Under the pieces are notes generated by a model. It did not search any database. It saw only the letters and a program-made list of their open reading frames with translations, and was not told where the DNA came from. Positions 42,956-58,200 of a stretch of DNA of 64,000 nt are shown here, in pieces. A program made the position numbers and the translations under genes. Each line of letters starts with the position of its first letter. Within the stretch, counting starts at the first letter, position 1. Origin of the DNA: Hippasteria phrygiana (taxonomy: Eukaryota; Echinodermata; Asteroidea; Valvatida; Goniasteridae); the NCBI GenBank assembly GCA_037893225.1, contig JAZGUH010000451.1, forward strand, positions 1,506,001 through 1,570,000. Direction: 5' to 3'.

Positions 42956-45552
42956 AAATTGTTGCCCTAGATCTAAGCTACCCATACGTGTGAAAATTGC
43001 TAGATTTGGTCAATATCCCAATAAATTATGAACAGGGAAAGGAGGGGCGTTCATCTGAAAATGTGGCAAACGTTAAGCAGTCACAATGCAGTAAACGGAA
43101 GAACGCACACAGAGTTCACGGAAAAAAATTTGTTGCGAGGTTTGAATTTTCTCGAAGAGTTCTAACGCTGTGAAGCTGGCGATGGTCTGAAATTGTTGCG
43201 CTATATCTAAGCTACCCATACGTGTGAAAATTGCTGGATTTGGTCAATATCCTATTAAATTATGAACAGGGAAAGGAGGGGCGTTCATCTGAAAATTTGG
43301 CAAACGTTAAGCAGCCACAATGCAGTAAACGGGAGAACGCACACAGAGTTCACTGGAAGAAATTTGTTGCGAGGTTTGAATTTTCTCGAAGAGTTCTAAC
43401 GCTGTGAAGCTGGCGATAGTCTCAAATTGTTGCGCTAGATCTAAGCTACCCATACGTGTGAAAATTGCTGGATTTGGTCAATATCCCAATAAATTATGAA
43501 CAGGGAAAGGAGGGGCGTTCATCTGAAAATTTGGCAAACGTTAAGCAGTCACAATGCAGTAAACGGGAGAACGCACAAAGAGTTCACAGGAAAAAAATGT
43601 TGCGAGGTTTGAATTTTCTCGAAGAGTTCTAACGCTGTGAAGCTGGCGATGGTCTCAAATTGTTGCGCTAGATCTAAGCTACCCATACGTGTGAAAATTA
43701 CTGGATTTGGTGAATATTTCATTCAATTATGAACAGGGAAAGGAGGGTCGTTCATCTGAAAATGTGGCAAACGTTAAGCAGTCACAATGCAGTAAACGGA
43801 AGAACGCACACAGAGTTCACCGGAAGAAATTTGTTGCGAGGTTTGAATTTTCTCGAAGAGTTCAAACGCTGTGAAGCTGGCGATGGTCTCAAATTGTTGC
43901 GCTAGATCTAAGCTACCCATACGTGTGAAAATTACTGGATTTGGTGAATATCCCATTCAATTATGAACAGGGAAAGGAGGGGCGTTCATCTGAAAATGTG
44001 GCAAACGTTAAGCAATCACAATGCAGTAAACGGAAGAACGCACACAGAGTTCACGGGAAGAAATTTGTTGCGAGGTTTGAATTTTCTCGAAGAGTTCTAA
44101 CGCTGTGAAGCTGGCGATGGTCTGAAATTGTTGCGCTATATCTAAGCTACCCATACGTGTGAAAATTGCTGGATTTGGTCAATATCCTATTAAATTATGA
44201 ACAGGGAAAGGAGGGGCGTTCATCTGAAAATTTGGCAAACGTTAAGCAGCCACAATGCAGTAAACGGGAGAACGCACACAGAGTTCACTGGAAGAAATTT
44301 GTTGCGAGGTTTGAATTTTCTCGAAGAGTTCTAACGCTGTGAAGCTGGCGATAGTCTCAAATTGTTGCGCTAGATCTAAGCTACCCATACGTGTGAAAAT
44401 TGCTGGATTTGGTCAATATCCCAATAAATTATGAACAGGGAAAGGAGGGGCGTTCATCTGAAAATTTGGCAAACGTTAAGCAGTCACAATGCAGTAAACG
44501 GGAGAACGCACAAAGAGTTCACAGGAAAAAAATGTTGCGAGGTTTGAATTTTCTCGAAGAGTTCTAACGCTGTGAAGCTGGCGATGGTCTCAAATTGTTG
44601 CGCTAGATCTAAGCTACCCATACGTGTGAAAATTACTGGATTTGGTGAATATTTCATTCAATTATGAACAGGGAAAGGAGGGTCGTTCATCTGAAAATGT
44701 GGCAAACGTTAAGCAGTCACAATGCAGTAAACGGAAGAACGCACACAGAGTTCACCGGAAGAAATTTGTTGCGAGGTTTGAATTTTCTCGAAGAGTTCTA
44801 ACGCTGTGAAGCTGGCGATGGTCTGAAATTGTTGCGCTATATCTAAGCTACCCATACGTGTGAAAATTGCTGGATTTGGTCAATATCCTATTAAATTATG
44901 AACAGGGAAAGGAGGGGCGTTCATCTGAAAATTTGGCAAACGTTAAGCAGCCACAATGCAGTAAACGGGAGAACGCACACAGAGTTCACTGGAAGAAATT
45001 TGTTGCGAGGTTTGAATTTTCTCGAAGAGTTCTAACGCTGTGAAGCTGGCGATAGTCTCAAATTGTTGCGCTAGATCTAAGCTACCCATACGTGTGAAAA
45101 TTGCTGGATTTGGTCAATATCCCAATAAATTATGAGCAGGGAAAGGAGGGGCGTTCATCTGAAAATTTGGCAAACGTTAAGCAGTCACAATGCAGTAAAC
45201 GGGAGAACGCACAAAGAGTTCACAGGAAAAAAATGTTGCGAGGTTTGAATTTTCTCGAAGAGTTCTAACGCTGTGAAGCTGGCGATGGTCTCAAATTGTT
45301 GCGCTAGATCTAAGCTACCCATACGTGTGAAAATTACTGGATTTGGTGAATATTTCATTCAATTATGAACAGGGAAAGGAGGGGCGTTCATCTGAAAATG
45401 TGGCAAACGTTAAGCAGTCACAATGCAGTAAACGGAAGAACGCACACAGAGTTCACGGAAAAAAATTTGTTGCGAGGTTTGAATTTTCTCGAAGAGTTCT
45501 AACGCTGTGAAGCTGGCGATGGTCTGAAATTGTTGCGCTATATCTAAGCTAC

Positions 45553-48500
45553 CCATACGTGTGAAAATTGCTAGATTTGGTCAATATCCCAATAAATTAT
45601 GAACAGGGAAAGGAGGGGCGTTCATCTGAAAATGTGGCAAACGTTAAGCAGTCACAATGCAGTAAACGGAAGAACGCACACAGAGTTCACGGAAAAAAAT
45701 TTGTTGCGAGGTTTGAATTTTCTCGAAGAGTTCTAACGCTGTGAAGCTGGCGATGGTCTGAAATTGTTGCGCTATATCTAAGCTACCCATACGTGTGAAA
45801 ATTGCTGGATTTGGTCAATATCCTATTAAATTATGAACAGGGAAAGGAGGGGCGTTCATCTGAAAATTTGGCAAACGTTAAGCAGCCACAATGCAGTAAA
45901 CGGGAGAACGCACACAGAGTTCACTGGAAGAAATTTGTTGCGAGGTTTGAATTTTCTCGAAGAGTTCTAACGCTGTGAAGCTGGCGATAGTCTCAAATTG
46001 TTGCGCTAGATCTAAGCTACCCATACGTGTGAAAATTGCTGGATTTGGTCAATATCCCAATAAATTATGAACAGGGAAAGGAGGGGCGTTCATCTGAAAA
46101 TTTGGCAAACGTTAAGCAGTCACAATGCAGTAAACGGGAGAACGCACAAAGAGTTCACAGGAAAAAAATGTTGCGAGGTTTGAATTTTCTCGAAGAGTTC
46201 TAACGCTGTGAAGCTGGCGATGGTCTCAAATTGTTGCGCTAGATCTAAGCTACCCATACGTGTGAACATTACTGGATTTGGTGAATATTTCATTCAATTA
46301 TGAACAGGGAAAGGAGGGTCGTTCATCTGAAAATGTGGCAAACGTTAAGCAGTCACAATGCAGTAAACGGAAGAACGCACACAGAGTTCACCGGAAGAAA
46401 TTTGTTGCGAGGTTTGAATTTTCTCGAAGAGTTCAAACGCTGTGAAGCTGGCGATGGTCTCAAATTGTTGCGCTAGATCTAAGCTACCCATACGTGTGAA
46501 AATTACTGGATTTGGTGAATATCCCATTCAATTATGAACAGGAAAAGGAGGGGCGTTCATCTGAAAATGTGGCAAACGTTAAGCAATCACAATGCAGTAA
46601 ACGGAAGAACGCACACAGAGTTCACGGGAAGAAATTTGTTGCGAGGTTTGAATTTTCTCGAAGAGTTCTAACGCTGTGAAGCTGGCGATGGTCTCAAATT
46701 GTTGCCCTAGATCTAAGCTACCCATACGTGTGAACATTGCTAGATTTGGTCAATATCCCAATAAATTATGAACAGGGAAAGGAGGGGCGTTCATCTGAAA
46801 ATGTGGCAAACGTTAAGCAGTCACAATGCAGTAAACGGAAGAACGCACACAGAGTTCACGGAAAAAAATTTGTTGCGAGGTTTGAATTTTCTCGAAGAGT
46901 TCTAACGCTGTGAAGCTGGCGATGGTCTGAAATTGTTGCGCTATATCTAAGCTACCCATACGTGTGAAAATTGCTGGATTTGGTCAATATCCTATTAAAT
47001 TATGAACAGGGAAAGGAGGGGCGTTCATCTGAAAATTTGGCAAACGTTAAGCAGCCACAATGCAGTAAACGGGAGAACGCACACAGAGTTCACTGGAAGA
47101 AATTTGTTGCGAGGTTTGAATTTTCTCGAAGAGGTCTAACGCTGTGAAGCTGGCGATAGTCTCAAATTGTTGCGCTAGATCTAAGCTACCCATACGTGTG
47201 AAAATTGCTGGATTTGGTCAATATCCCAATAAATTATGAACAGGGAAAGGAGGGGCGTTCATCTGAAAATTTGGCAAACGTTAAGCAGTCACAATGCAGT
47301 AAACGGGAGAACGCACAAAGAGTTCACAGGAAAAAAATGTTGCGAGGTTTGAATTTTCTCGAAGAGTTCTAACGCTGTGAAGCTGGCGATGGTCTCAAAT
47401 TGTTGCGCTAGATCTAAGCTACCCATACGTGTGAACATTACTGGATTTGGTGAATATTTCATTCAATTATGAACAGGGAAAGGAGGGTCGTTCATCTGAA
47501 AATGTGGCAAACGTTAAGCAGTCACAATGCAGTAAACGGAAGAACGCACACAGAGTTCACCGGAAGAAATTTGTTGCGAGGTTTGAATTTTCTCGAAGAG
47601 TTCAAACGCTGTGAAGCTGGCGATGGTCTCAAATTGTTGCGCTAGATCTAAGCTACCCATACGTGTGAAAATTACTGGATTTGGTGAATATCCCATTCAA
47701 TTATGAACAGGGAAAGGAGGGGCGTTCATCTGAAAATGTGGCAAACGTTAAGCAATCACAATGCAGTAAACGGAAGAACGCACACAGAGTTCACGGGAAG
47801 AAATTTGTTGCGAGGTTTGAATTTTCTCGAAGAGTTCTAACGCTGTGAAGCTGGCGATGGTCTGAAATTGTTGCGCTATATCTAAGCTACCCATACGTGT
47901 GAAAATTGCTGGATTTGGTCAATATCCTATTAAATTATGAACAGGGAAAGGAGGGGCGTTCATCTGAAAATTTGGCAAACGTTAAGCAGCCACAATGCAG
48001 TAAACGGGAGAACGCACACAGAGTTCACTGGAAGAAATTTGTTGCGAGGTTTGAATTTTCTCGAAGAGTTCTAACGCTGTGAAGCTGGCGATAGTCTCAA
48101 ATTGTTGCGCTAGATCTAAGCTACCCATACGTGTGAAAATTGCTGGGTTTGGTCAATATCCCAATAAATTATGAACAGGGAAAGGAGGGGCGTTCATCTG
48201 AAAATTTGGCAAACGTTAAGCAGTCACAATGCAGTAAACGGGAGAACGCACAAAGAGTTCACAGGAAAAAAATGTTGCGAGGTTTGAATTTTCTCGAAGA
48301 GTTCTAACGCTGTGAAGCTGGCGATGGTCTCAAATTGTTGCGCTAGATCTAAGCTACCCATACGTGTGAAAATTACTGGATTTGGTGAATATTTCATTCA
48401 ATTATGAACAGGGAAAGGAGGGTCGTTCATCTGAAAATGTGGCAAACGTTAAGCAGTCACAATGCAGTAAACGGAAGAACGCACACAGAGTTTACCGGAA

Positions 48501-51500
48501 GAAATTTGTTGCGAGGTTTGAATTTTCTCGAAGAGTTCTAACGCTGTGAAGCTGGCGATGGTCTGAAATCGTTGCGCTATATCTAAGCTACCCATACGTG
48601 TGAAAATTGCTGGATTTGGTCAATATCCTATTAAATTATGAACAGGGAAAGGAGGGGCGTTCATCTGAAAATTTGGCAAACGTTAAGCAGCCACAATGCA
48701 GTAAACGGGAGAACGCACACAGAGTTCACTGGAAGAAATTTGTTGCGAGGTTTGAATTTTCTCGAAGAGTTCTAACGCTGTGAAGCTGGCGATAGTCTCA
48801 AATTGTTGCGCTAGATCTAAGCTACCCATACGTGTGAAAATTGCTGGATTTGGTCAATATCCCAATAAATTATGAGCAGGGAAAGGAGGGGCGTTCATCT
48901 GAAAATTTGGCAAACGTTAAGCAGTCACAATGCAGTAAACGGGAGAACGCACAAAGAGTTCACAGGAAAAAAATGTTGCGAGGTTTGAATTTTCTCGAAG
49001 AGTTCTAACGCTGTGAAGCTGGCGATGGTCTCAAATTGTTGCGCTAGATCTAAGCTACCCATACGTGTGAAAATTACTGGATTTGGTGAATATTTCATTC
49101 AATTATGAACAGGGAAAGGAGGGGCGTTCATCTGAAAATGTGGCAAACGTTAAGCAGTCACAATGCAGTAAACGGAAGAACGCACACAGAGTTCACAGGA
49201 AGAAATTTGTTGCGAGGTTTGAATTTTCTCGAAGAGTTCTAACGCTGTGAAGCTGGCGATGGTCTCAAATTGTTGCGCTAGATCTAAGCTACCCATACGT
49301 GTGAAAATTACTGGATTTGGTGAATATCCCATTCAATTATGAACAGGGAAAGGAGGGGCGTTCATCTGAAAATTTGGCAAACGTTAAGCAGTCACAATGC
49401 AGTAAACGGAAGAACGCACACAGAGTTCACGGGAAGAAATTTGTTGCGAGGTTTGAATTTTCTCGAAGAGTTCTAACGCTGTGAAGCTGGCGATGGTCTC
49501 AAATTGTTGCCCTAGATCTAAGCTACCCATACGTGTGAAAATTGCTAGATTTGGTCAATATCCCAATAAATTATGAACAGGGAAAGGAGGGGCGTTCATC
49601 TGAAAATGTGGCAAACGTTAAGCAGTCACAATGCAGTAAACGGAAGAACGCACACAGAGTTCACGGAAAAAAATTTGTTGCGAGGTTTGAATTTTCTCGA
49701 AGAGTTCTAACGCTGTGAAGCTGGCGATGGTCTGAAATTGTTGCGCTATATCTAAGCTACCCATACGTGTGAAAATTGCTGGATTTGATCAATATCCTAT
49801 TAAATTATGAACAGGGAAAGGAGGGGCGTTCATCTGAAAATTTGGCAAACGTTAAGCAGCCACAATGCAGTAAACGGGAGAACGCACACAGAGTTCACTG
49901 GAAGAAATTTGTTGCGAGGTTTGAATTTTCTCGAAGAGTTCTAACGCTGTGAAGCTGGCGATAGTCTCAAATTGTTGCGCTAGATCTAAGCTACCCATAC
50001 GTGTGAAAATTGCTGGATTTGGTCAATATCCCAATAAATTATGAACAGGGAAAGGAGGGGCGTTCATCTGAAAATTTGGCAAACGTTAAGCAGTCACAAT
50101 GCAGTAAACGGGAGAACGCACAAAGAGTTCACAGGAAAAAAATGTTGCGAGGTTTGAATTTTCTCGAAGAGTTCTAACGCTGTGAAGCTGGCGATGGTCT
50201 CAAATTGTTGCGCTAGATCTAAGCTACCCATACGTGTGAAAATTACTGGATTTGGTGAATATTTCATTCAATTATGAACAGGGAAAGGAGGGTCGTTCAT
50301 CTGAAAATGTGGCAAACGTTAAGCAGTCACAATGCAGTAAACGGAAGAACGCACACAGAGTTCACCGGAAGAAATTTGTTGCGAGGTTTGAATTTTCTCG
50401 AAGAGTTCAAACGCTGTGAAGCTGGCGATGGTCTCAAATTGTTGCGCTAGATCTAAGCTACCCATACGTGTGAAAATTACTGGATTTGGTGAATATCCCA
50501 TTCAATTATGAACAGGGAAAGGAGGGGCGTTCATCTGAAAATTTGGCAAACGTTAAGCAGTCACAATGCAGTAAACGGAAGAACGCACACAGAGTTCACG
50601 GGAAGAAATTTGTTGCGAGGTTTGAATTTTCTCGAAGAGTTCTAACGCTGTGAAGCTGGCGATGGTCTCAAATTGTTGCCCTAGATCTAAGCTACCCATA
50701 CGTGTGAAAATTGCTAGATTTGGTCAATATCCCAATAAATTATGAACAGGGAAAGGAGGGGCGTTCATCTGAAAATGTGGCAAACGTTAAGCAGTCACAA
50801 TGCAGTAAACGGAAGAACGCACACAGAGTTCACGGAAAAAAATTTGTTGCGAGGTTTGAATTTTCTCGAAGAGTTCTAACGCTGTGAAGCTGGCGATGGT
50901 CTGAAATTGTTGCGCTATATCTAAGCTACCCATACGTGTGAAAATTGCTGGATTTGGTCAATATCCTATTAAATTATGAACAGGGAAAGGAGGGGCGTTC
51001 ATCTGAAAATTTGGCAAACGTTAAGCAGCCACAATGCAGTAAACGGGAGAACGCACACAGAGTTCACTGGAAGAAATTTGTTGCGAGGTTTGAATTTTCT
51101 CGAAGAGTTCTAACGCTGTGAAGCTGGCGATAGTCTCAAATTGTTGCGCTAGATCTAAGCTACCCATACGTGTGAAAATTGCTGGATTTGGTCAATATCC
51201 CAATAAATTATGAACAGGGAAAGGAGGGGCGTTCATCTGAAAATTTGGCAAACGTTAAGCAGTCACAATGCAGTAAACGGGAGAACGCACAAAGAGTTCA
51301 CAGGAAAAAAATGTTGCGAGGTTTGAATTTTCTCGAAGAGTTCTAACGCTGTGAAGCTGGCGATGGTCTCAAATTGTTGCGCTAGATCTAAGCTACCCAT
51401 ACGTGTGAAAATTACTGGATTTGGTGAATATTTCATTCAATTATGAACAGGGAAAGGAGGGTCGTTCATCTGAAAATGTGGCAAACGTTAAGCAGTCACA

Positions 51501-51838
51501 ATGCAGTAAACGGAAGAACGCACACAGAGTTCACCGGAAGAAATTTGTTGCGAGGTTTGAATTTTCTCGAAGAGTTCTAACGCTGTGAAGCTGGCGATGG
51601 TCTCAAATTGTTGCGCTAGATCTAAGCTACCCATACGTGTGAAAATTACTGGATTTGGTGAATATCCCATTCAATTATGAACAGGGAAAGGAGGGGCGTT
51701 CATCTGGAAATGTGGCAAACGTTAAGCAATCACAATGCAGTAAACGGAAGAACGCACACAGAGTTCACGGGAAGAAATTTGTTGCGAGGTTTGAATTTTC
51801 TCGAAGAGTTCTAACGCTGTGAAGCTGGCGATGGTCTC
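45553..51838. repeat. 6.3-kb duplicated block, right copy (partner 35,735-42,955)
   Basis: Second copy, shorter by four monomers. It differs at points, for example CACAGG and TTCTAACGC at 49,190-49,250 where the left copy has CACCGG and TTCAAACGC, and GAGGTCTAACGC at 47,131. Confidence 0.8.
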
Positions 51839-54800
51839 AAATTGTTGCGCTAGATCTAAGCTACCAATACGTGTGAAAATTGCTAGATTTGGTCAATATC
51901 CCAATAAATTATGAACAGGGAAAGGAGGGGCGTTCATCTGAAAATGTGGCAAACGTTAAGCAGTCACAATGCAGTAAACCGGAGAACGCACACAGAGTTC
52001 ACAGGAAGAAATTTGTTGCGAGGTTTGAATTTTCTCGAAGAGTTCTAACGCTGTGAAGCTGGCGATGGTCTCAAATTGTTGCGCTAGATCTAAGCTACCC
52101 ATACGTGTGAAAATTGCTGGATTTGGTCAATATCCCAATAAATTATGAACAGGGAAAGGAGGGGCGTTCATCTGAAAATTTGGCAAACGTTAAGCAGTCA
52201 CAATGCAGTAAACGGGAGAACGCACAAAGAGTTCACAGGAAAAAAATGTTGCGAGGTTTGAATTTTCTCGAAGAGTTCTAACGCTGTGAAGCTGGCGATG
52301 GTCTCAAATTGTTGCGCTAGATCTAAGCTACCCATACGTGTGAAAATTACTGGATTTGGTGAATATTTCATTCAATTATGAACAGGGAAAGGAGGGTCGT
52401 TCATCTGAAAATGTGGCAAACGTTGAGCAGTCACAATGCAGTAAACGGAAGAACGCACACAGAGTTCACAGGAAGAAATTTGTTGCGAGGTTTGAATTTT
52501 CTCGAAGAGTTCTAACGCTGTGAAGCTGGCGATGGTCTCAAATTGTTGCGCTAGATCTAAGCTACCCATACGTGTGAAAATTACTGGATTTGGTGAATAT
52601 CCCATTCAATTATGAACAGGGAAAGGAGGGGCGTTCATCTGAAAATTTGGCAAACGTTAAGCAGTCACAATGCAGTAAACGGGAGAACGCACAAAGAGTT
52701 CACAGGAAAAAAATTTTGCGAGGTTTGAATTTTCTCGAAGAGTTCTAACGCTGTGAAGCTGGCGATGGTCTCAAATTGTTGCGCTAGATCTAAGCTACCC
52801 ATACGTGTGAAAATTACTGGATTTGGTGAATATTTCATTCAATTATGAACAGGGAAAGGAGGGTCGTTCATCTGAAAATGTGGCAAACGTTAAGCAGTCA
52901 CAATGCAGTAAACGGAAGAACGCACACAGAGTTCACCGGAAGAAATTTGTTGCGAGGTTTGAATTTTCTCGAAGAGTTCAAACGCTGTGAAGCTGGCGAT
53001 GGTCTCAAATTGTTGCGCTAGATCTAAGCTACCCATACGTGTGAAAATTACTGGATTTGGTGAATATCCCATTCAATTATGAACAGGGAAAGGAGGGGCG
53101 TTCATCTGAAAATGTGGCAAACGTTAAGCAATCACAATGCAGTAAACGGAAGAACGCACACAGAGTTCACGGGAAGAAATTTGTTGCGAGGTTTGAATTT
53201 TCTCGAAGAGTTCTAACGCTGTGAAGCTGGCGATGGTCTGAAATTGTTGCGCTATATCTAAGCTACCCATACGTGTGAAAATTGCTGGATTTGGTCAATA
53301 TCCTATTAAATTATGAACAGGGAAAGGAGGGGCGTTCATCTGAAAATTTGGCAAACGTTAAGCAGCCACAATGCAGTAAACGGGAGAAAGCACACAGAGT
53401 TCACTGGAAGAAATTTGTTGCGAGGTTTGAATTTTCTCGAAGAGTTCTAACGCTGTGAAGCTGGCGATAGTCTCAAATTGTTGCGCTAGATCTAAGCTAC
53501 CCATACGTGTGAAAATTGCTGGATTTGGTCAATATCCCAATAAATTATGAACAGGGAAAGGAGGGGCGTTCATCTGAAAATTTGGCAAACGTTAAGCAGT
53601 CACAATGCAGTAAACGGGAGAACGCACAAAGAGTTCACAGGAAAAAAATGTTGCGAGGTTTGAATTTTCTCGAAGAGTTCTAACGCTGTGAAGCTGGCGA
53701 TGGTCTCAAATTGTTGCGCTAGATCTAAGCTACCCATACGTGTGAAAATTACTGGATTTGGTGAATATTTCATTCAATTATGAACAGGGAAAGGAGGGTC
53801 GTTCATCTGAAAATGTGGCAAACGTTAAGCAGTCACAATGCAGTAAACGGAAGAACGCACACAGAGTTCACCGGAAGAAATTTGTTGCGAGGTTTGAATT
53901 TTCTCGAAGAGTTCTAACGCTGTGAAGCTGGCGATGGTCTGAAATTGTTGCGCTATATCTAAGCTACCCATACGTGTGAAAATTGCTGGATTTGGTCAAT
54001 ATCCTATTAAATTATGAACAGGGAAAGGAGGGGCGTTCATCTGAAAATTTGGCAAACGTTAAGCAGCCACAATGCAGTAAACGGGAGAACGCACACAGAG
54101 TTCACTGGAAGAAATTTGTTGCGAGGTTTGAATTTTCTCGAAGAGTTCTAACGCTGTGAAGCTGGCGATAGTCTCAAATTGTTGCGCTAGATCTAAGCTA
54201 CCCATACGTGTGAAAATTGCTGGATTTGGTCAATATCCCAATAAATTATGAGCAGGGAAAGGAGGGGCGTTCATCTGAAAATTTGGCAAACGTTAAGCAG
54301 TCACAATGCAGTAAACGGGAGAACGCACAAAGAGTTCACAGGAAAAAAATGTTGCGAGGTTTGAATTTTCTCGAAGAGTTCTAACGCTGTGAAGCTGGCG
54401 ATGGTCTCAAATTGTTGCGCTAGATCTAAGCTACCCATACGTGTGAAAATTACTGGATTTGGTGAATATTTCATTCAATTATGAACAGGGAAAGGAGGGG
54501 CGTTCATCTGAAAATGTGGCAAACGTTAAGCAGTCACAATGCAGTAAACGGAAGAACGCACACAGAGTTCACAGGAAGAAATTTGTTGCGAGGTTTGAAT
54601 TTTCTCGAAGAGTTCTAACGCTGTGAAGCTGGCGATGGTCTCAAATTGTTGCGCTAGATCTAAGCTACCCATACGTGTGAAAATTACTGGATTTGGTGAA
54701 TATCCCATTCAATTATGAACAGGGAAAGGAGGGGCGTTCATCTGAAAATTTGGCAAACGTTAAGCAGTCACAATGCAGTAAACGGAAGAACGCACACAGA

Positions 54801-55275
54801 GTTCACGGGAAGAAATTTGTTGCGAGGTTTGAATTTTCTCGAAGAGTTCTAACGCTGTGAAGCTGGCGATGGTCTCAAATTGTTGCCCTAGATCTAAGCT
54901 ACCCATACGTGTGAAAATTGCTAGATTTGGTCAATATCCCAATAAATTATGAACAGGGAAAGGAGGGGCGTTCATCTGAAAATGTGGCAAACGTTAAGCA
55001 GTCACAATGCAGTAAACGGAAGAACGCACACAGAGTTCACGGAAAAAAATTTGTTGCGAGGTTTGAATTTTCTCGAAGAGTTCTAACGCTGTGAAGCTGG
55101 CGATGGTCTGAAATTGTTGCGCTATATCTAAGCTACCCATACGTGTGAAAATTGCTGGATTTGGTCAATATCCTATTAAATTATGAACAGGGAAAGGAGG
55201 GGCGTTCATCTGAAAATTTGGCAAACGTTAAGCAGCCACAATGCAGTAAACGGGAGAACGCACACAGAGTTCACG
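51770..55275. repeat. 15-monomer tandem duplication (3,506 bp), copy 1
   Basis: Followed directly by a second copy. Markers shared by both are the AAACCGGAG monomer (51,977 and 55,483) and the GTTGAGCAG monomer (52,422 and 55,928). I noted only two differences: AAAATTTTGCG versus AAAATGTTGCG near 52,712, and GAGAAAGCAC versus GAGAACGCAC near 53,388. The length fits eleven 234-bp and four 233-bp monomers. Confidence 0.85.
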
Positions 55276-58200
55276 GGAAGAAATTTGTTGCGAGGTTTGA
55301 ATTTTCTCGAAGAGTTCTAACGCTGTGAAGCTGGCGATGGTCTCAAATTGTTGCGCTAGATCTAAGCTACCAATACGTGTGAAAATTGCTAGATTTGGTC
55401 AATATCCCAATAAATTATGAACAGGGAAAGGAGGGGCGTTCATCTGAAAATGTGGCAAACGTTAAGCAGTCACAATGCAGTAAACCGGAGAACGCACACA
55501 GAGTTCACAGGAAGAAATTTGTTGCGAGGTTTGAATTTTCTCGAAGAGTTCTAACGCTGTGAAGCTGGCGATGGTCTCAAATTGTTGCGCTAGATCTAAG
55601 CTACCCATACGTGTGAAAATTGCTGGATTTGGTCAATATCCCAATAAATTATGAACAGGGAAAGGAGGGGCGTTCATCTGAAAATTTGGCAAACGTTAAG
55701 CAGTCACAATGCAGTAAACGGGAGAACGCACAAAGAGTTCACAGGAAAAAAATGTTGCGAGGTTTGAATTTTCTCGAAGAGTTCTAACGCTGTGAAGCTG
55801 GCGATGGTCTCAAATTGTTGCGCTAGATCTAAGCTACCCATACGTGTGAAAATTACTGGATTTGGTGAATATTTCATTCAATTATGAACAGGGAAAGGAG
55901 GGTCGTTCATCTGAAAATGTGGCAAACGTTGAGCAGTCACAATGCAGTAAACGGAAGAACGCACACAGAGTTCACAGGAAGAAATTTGTTGCGAGGTTTG
56001 AATTTTCTCGAAGAGTTCTAACGCTGTGAAGCTGGCGATGGTCTCAAATTGTTGCGCTAGATCTAAGCTACCCATACGTGTGAAAATTACTGGATTTGGT
56101 GAATATCCCATTCAATTATGAACAGGGAAAGGAGGGGCGTTCATCTGAAAATTTGGCAAACGTTAAGCAGTCACAATGCAGTAAACGGGAGAACGCACAA
56201 AGAGTTCACAGGAAAAAAATGTTGCGAGGTTTGAATTTTCTCGAAGAGTTCTAACGCTGTGAAGCTGGCGATGGTCTCAAATTGTTGCGCTAGATCTAAG
56301 CTACCCATACGTGTGAAAATTACTGGATTTGGTGAATATTTCATTCAATTATGAACAGGGAAAGGAGGGTCGTTCATCTGAAAATGTGGCAAACGTTAAG
56401 CAGTCACAATGCAGTAAACGGAAGAACGCACACAGAGTTCACCGGAAGAAATTTGTTGCGAGGTTTGAATTTTCTCGAAGAGTTCAAACGCTGTGAAGCT
56501 GGCGATGGTCTCAAATTGTTGCGCTAGATCTAAGCTACCCATACGTGTGAAAATTACTGGATTTGGTGAATATCCCATTCAATTATGAACAGGGAAAGGA
56601 GGGGCGTTCATCTGAAAATGTGGCAAACGTTAAGCAATCACAATGCAGTAAACGGAAGAACGCACACAGAGTTCACGGGAAGAAATTTGTTGCGAGGTTT
56701 GAATTTTCTCGAAGAGTTCTAACGCTGTGAAGCTGGCGATGGTCTGAAATTGTTGCGCTATATCTAAGCTACCCATACGTGTGAAAATTGCTGGATTTGG
56801 TCAATATCCTATTAAATTATGAACAGGGAAAGGAGGGGCGTTCATCTGAAAATTTGGCAAACGTTAAGCAGCCACAATGCAGTAAACGGGAGAACGCACA
56901 CAGAGTTCACTGGAAGAAATTTGTTGCGAGGTTTGAATTTTCTCGAAGAGTTCTAACGCTGTGAAGCTGGCGATAGTCTCAAATTGTTGCGCTAGATCTA
57001 AGCTACCCATACGTGTGAAAATTGCTGGATTTGGTCAATATCCCAATAAATTATGAACAGGGAAAGGAGGGGCGTTCATCTGAAAATTTGGCAAACGTTA
57101 AGCAGTCACAATGCAGTAAACGGGAGAACGCACAAAGAGTTCACAGGAAAAAAATGTTGCGAGGTTTGAATTTTCTCGAAGAGTTCTAACGCTGTGAAGC
57201 TGGCGATGGTCTCAAATTGTTGCGCTAGATCTAAGCTACCCATACGTGTGAAAATTACTGGATTTGGTGAATATTTCATTCAATTATGAACAGGGAAAGG
57301 AGGGTCGTTCATCTGAAAATGTGGCAAACGTTAAGCAGTCACAATGCAGTAAACGGAAGAACGCACACAGAGTTCACCGGAAGAAATTTGTTGCGAGGTT
57401 TGAATTTTCTCGAAGAGTTCTAACGCTGTGAAGCTGGCGATGGTCTGAAATTGTTGCGCTATATCTAAGCTACCCATACGTGTGAAAATTGCTGGATTTG
57501 GTCAATATCCTATTAAATTATGAACAGGGAAAGGAGGGGCGTTCATCTGAAAATTTGGCAAACGTTAAGCAGCCACAATGCAGTAAACGGGAGAACGCAC
57601 ACAGAGTTCACTGGAAGAAATTTGTTGCGAGGTTTGAATTTTCTCGAAGAGTTCTAACGCTGTGAAGCTGGCGATAGTCTCAAATTGTTGCGCTAGATCT
57701 AAGCTACCCATACGTGTGAAAATTGCTGGATTTGGTCAATATCCCAATAAATTATGAGCAGGGAAAGGAGGGGCGTTCATCTGAAAATTTGGCAAACGTT
57801 AAGCAGTCACAATGCAGTAAACGGGAGAACGCACAAAGAGTTCACAGGAAAAAAATGTTGCGAGGTTTGAATTTTCTCGAAGAGTTCTAACGCTGTGAAG
57901 CTGGCGATGGTCTCAAATTGTTGCGCTAGATCTAAGCTACCCATACGTGTGAAAATTACTGGATTTGGTGAATATTTCATTCAATTATGAACAGGGAAAG
58001 GAGGGGCGTTCATCTGAAAATGTGGCAAACGTTAAGCAGTCACAATGCAGTAAACGGAAGAACGCACACAGAGTTCACAGGAAGAAATTTGTTGCGAGGT
58101 TTGAATTTTCTCGAAGAGTTCTAACGCTGTGAAGCTGGCGATGGTCTCAAATTGTTGCGCTAGATCTAAGCTACCCATACGTGTGAAAATTACTGGATTT

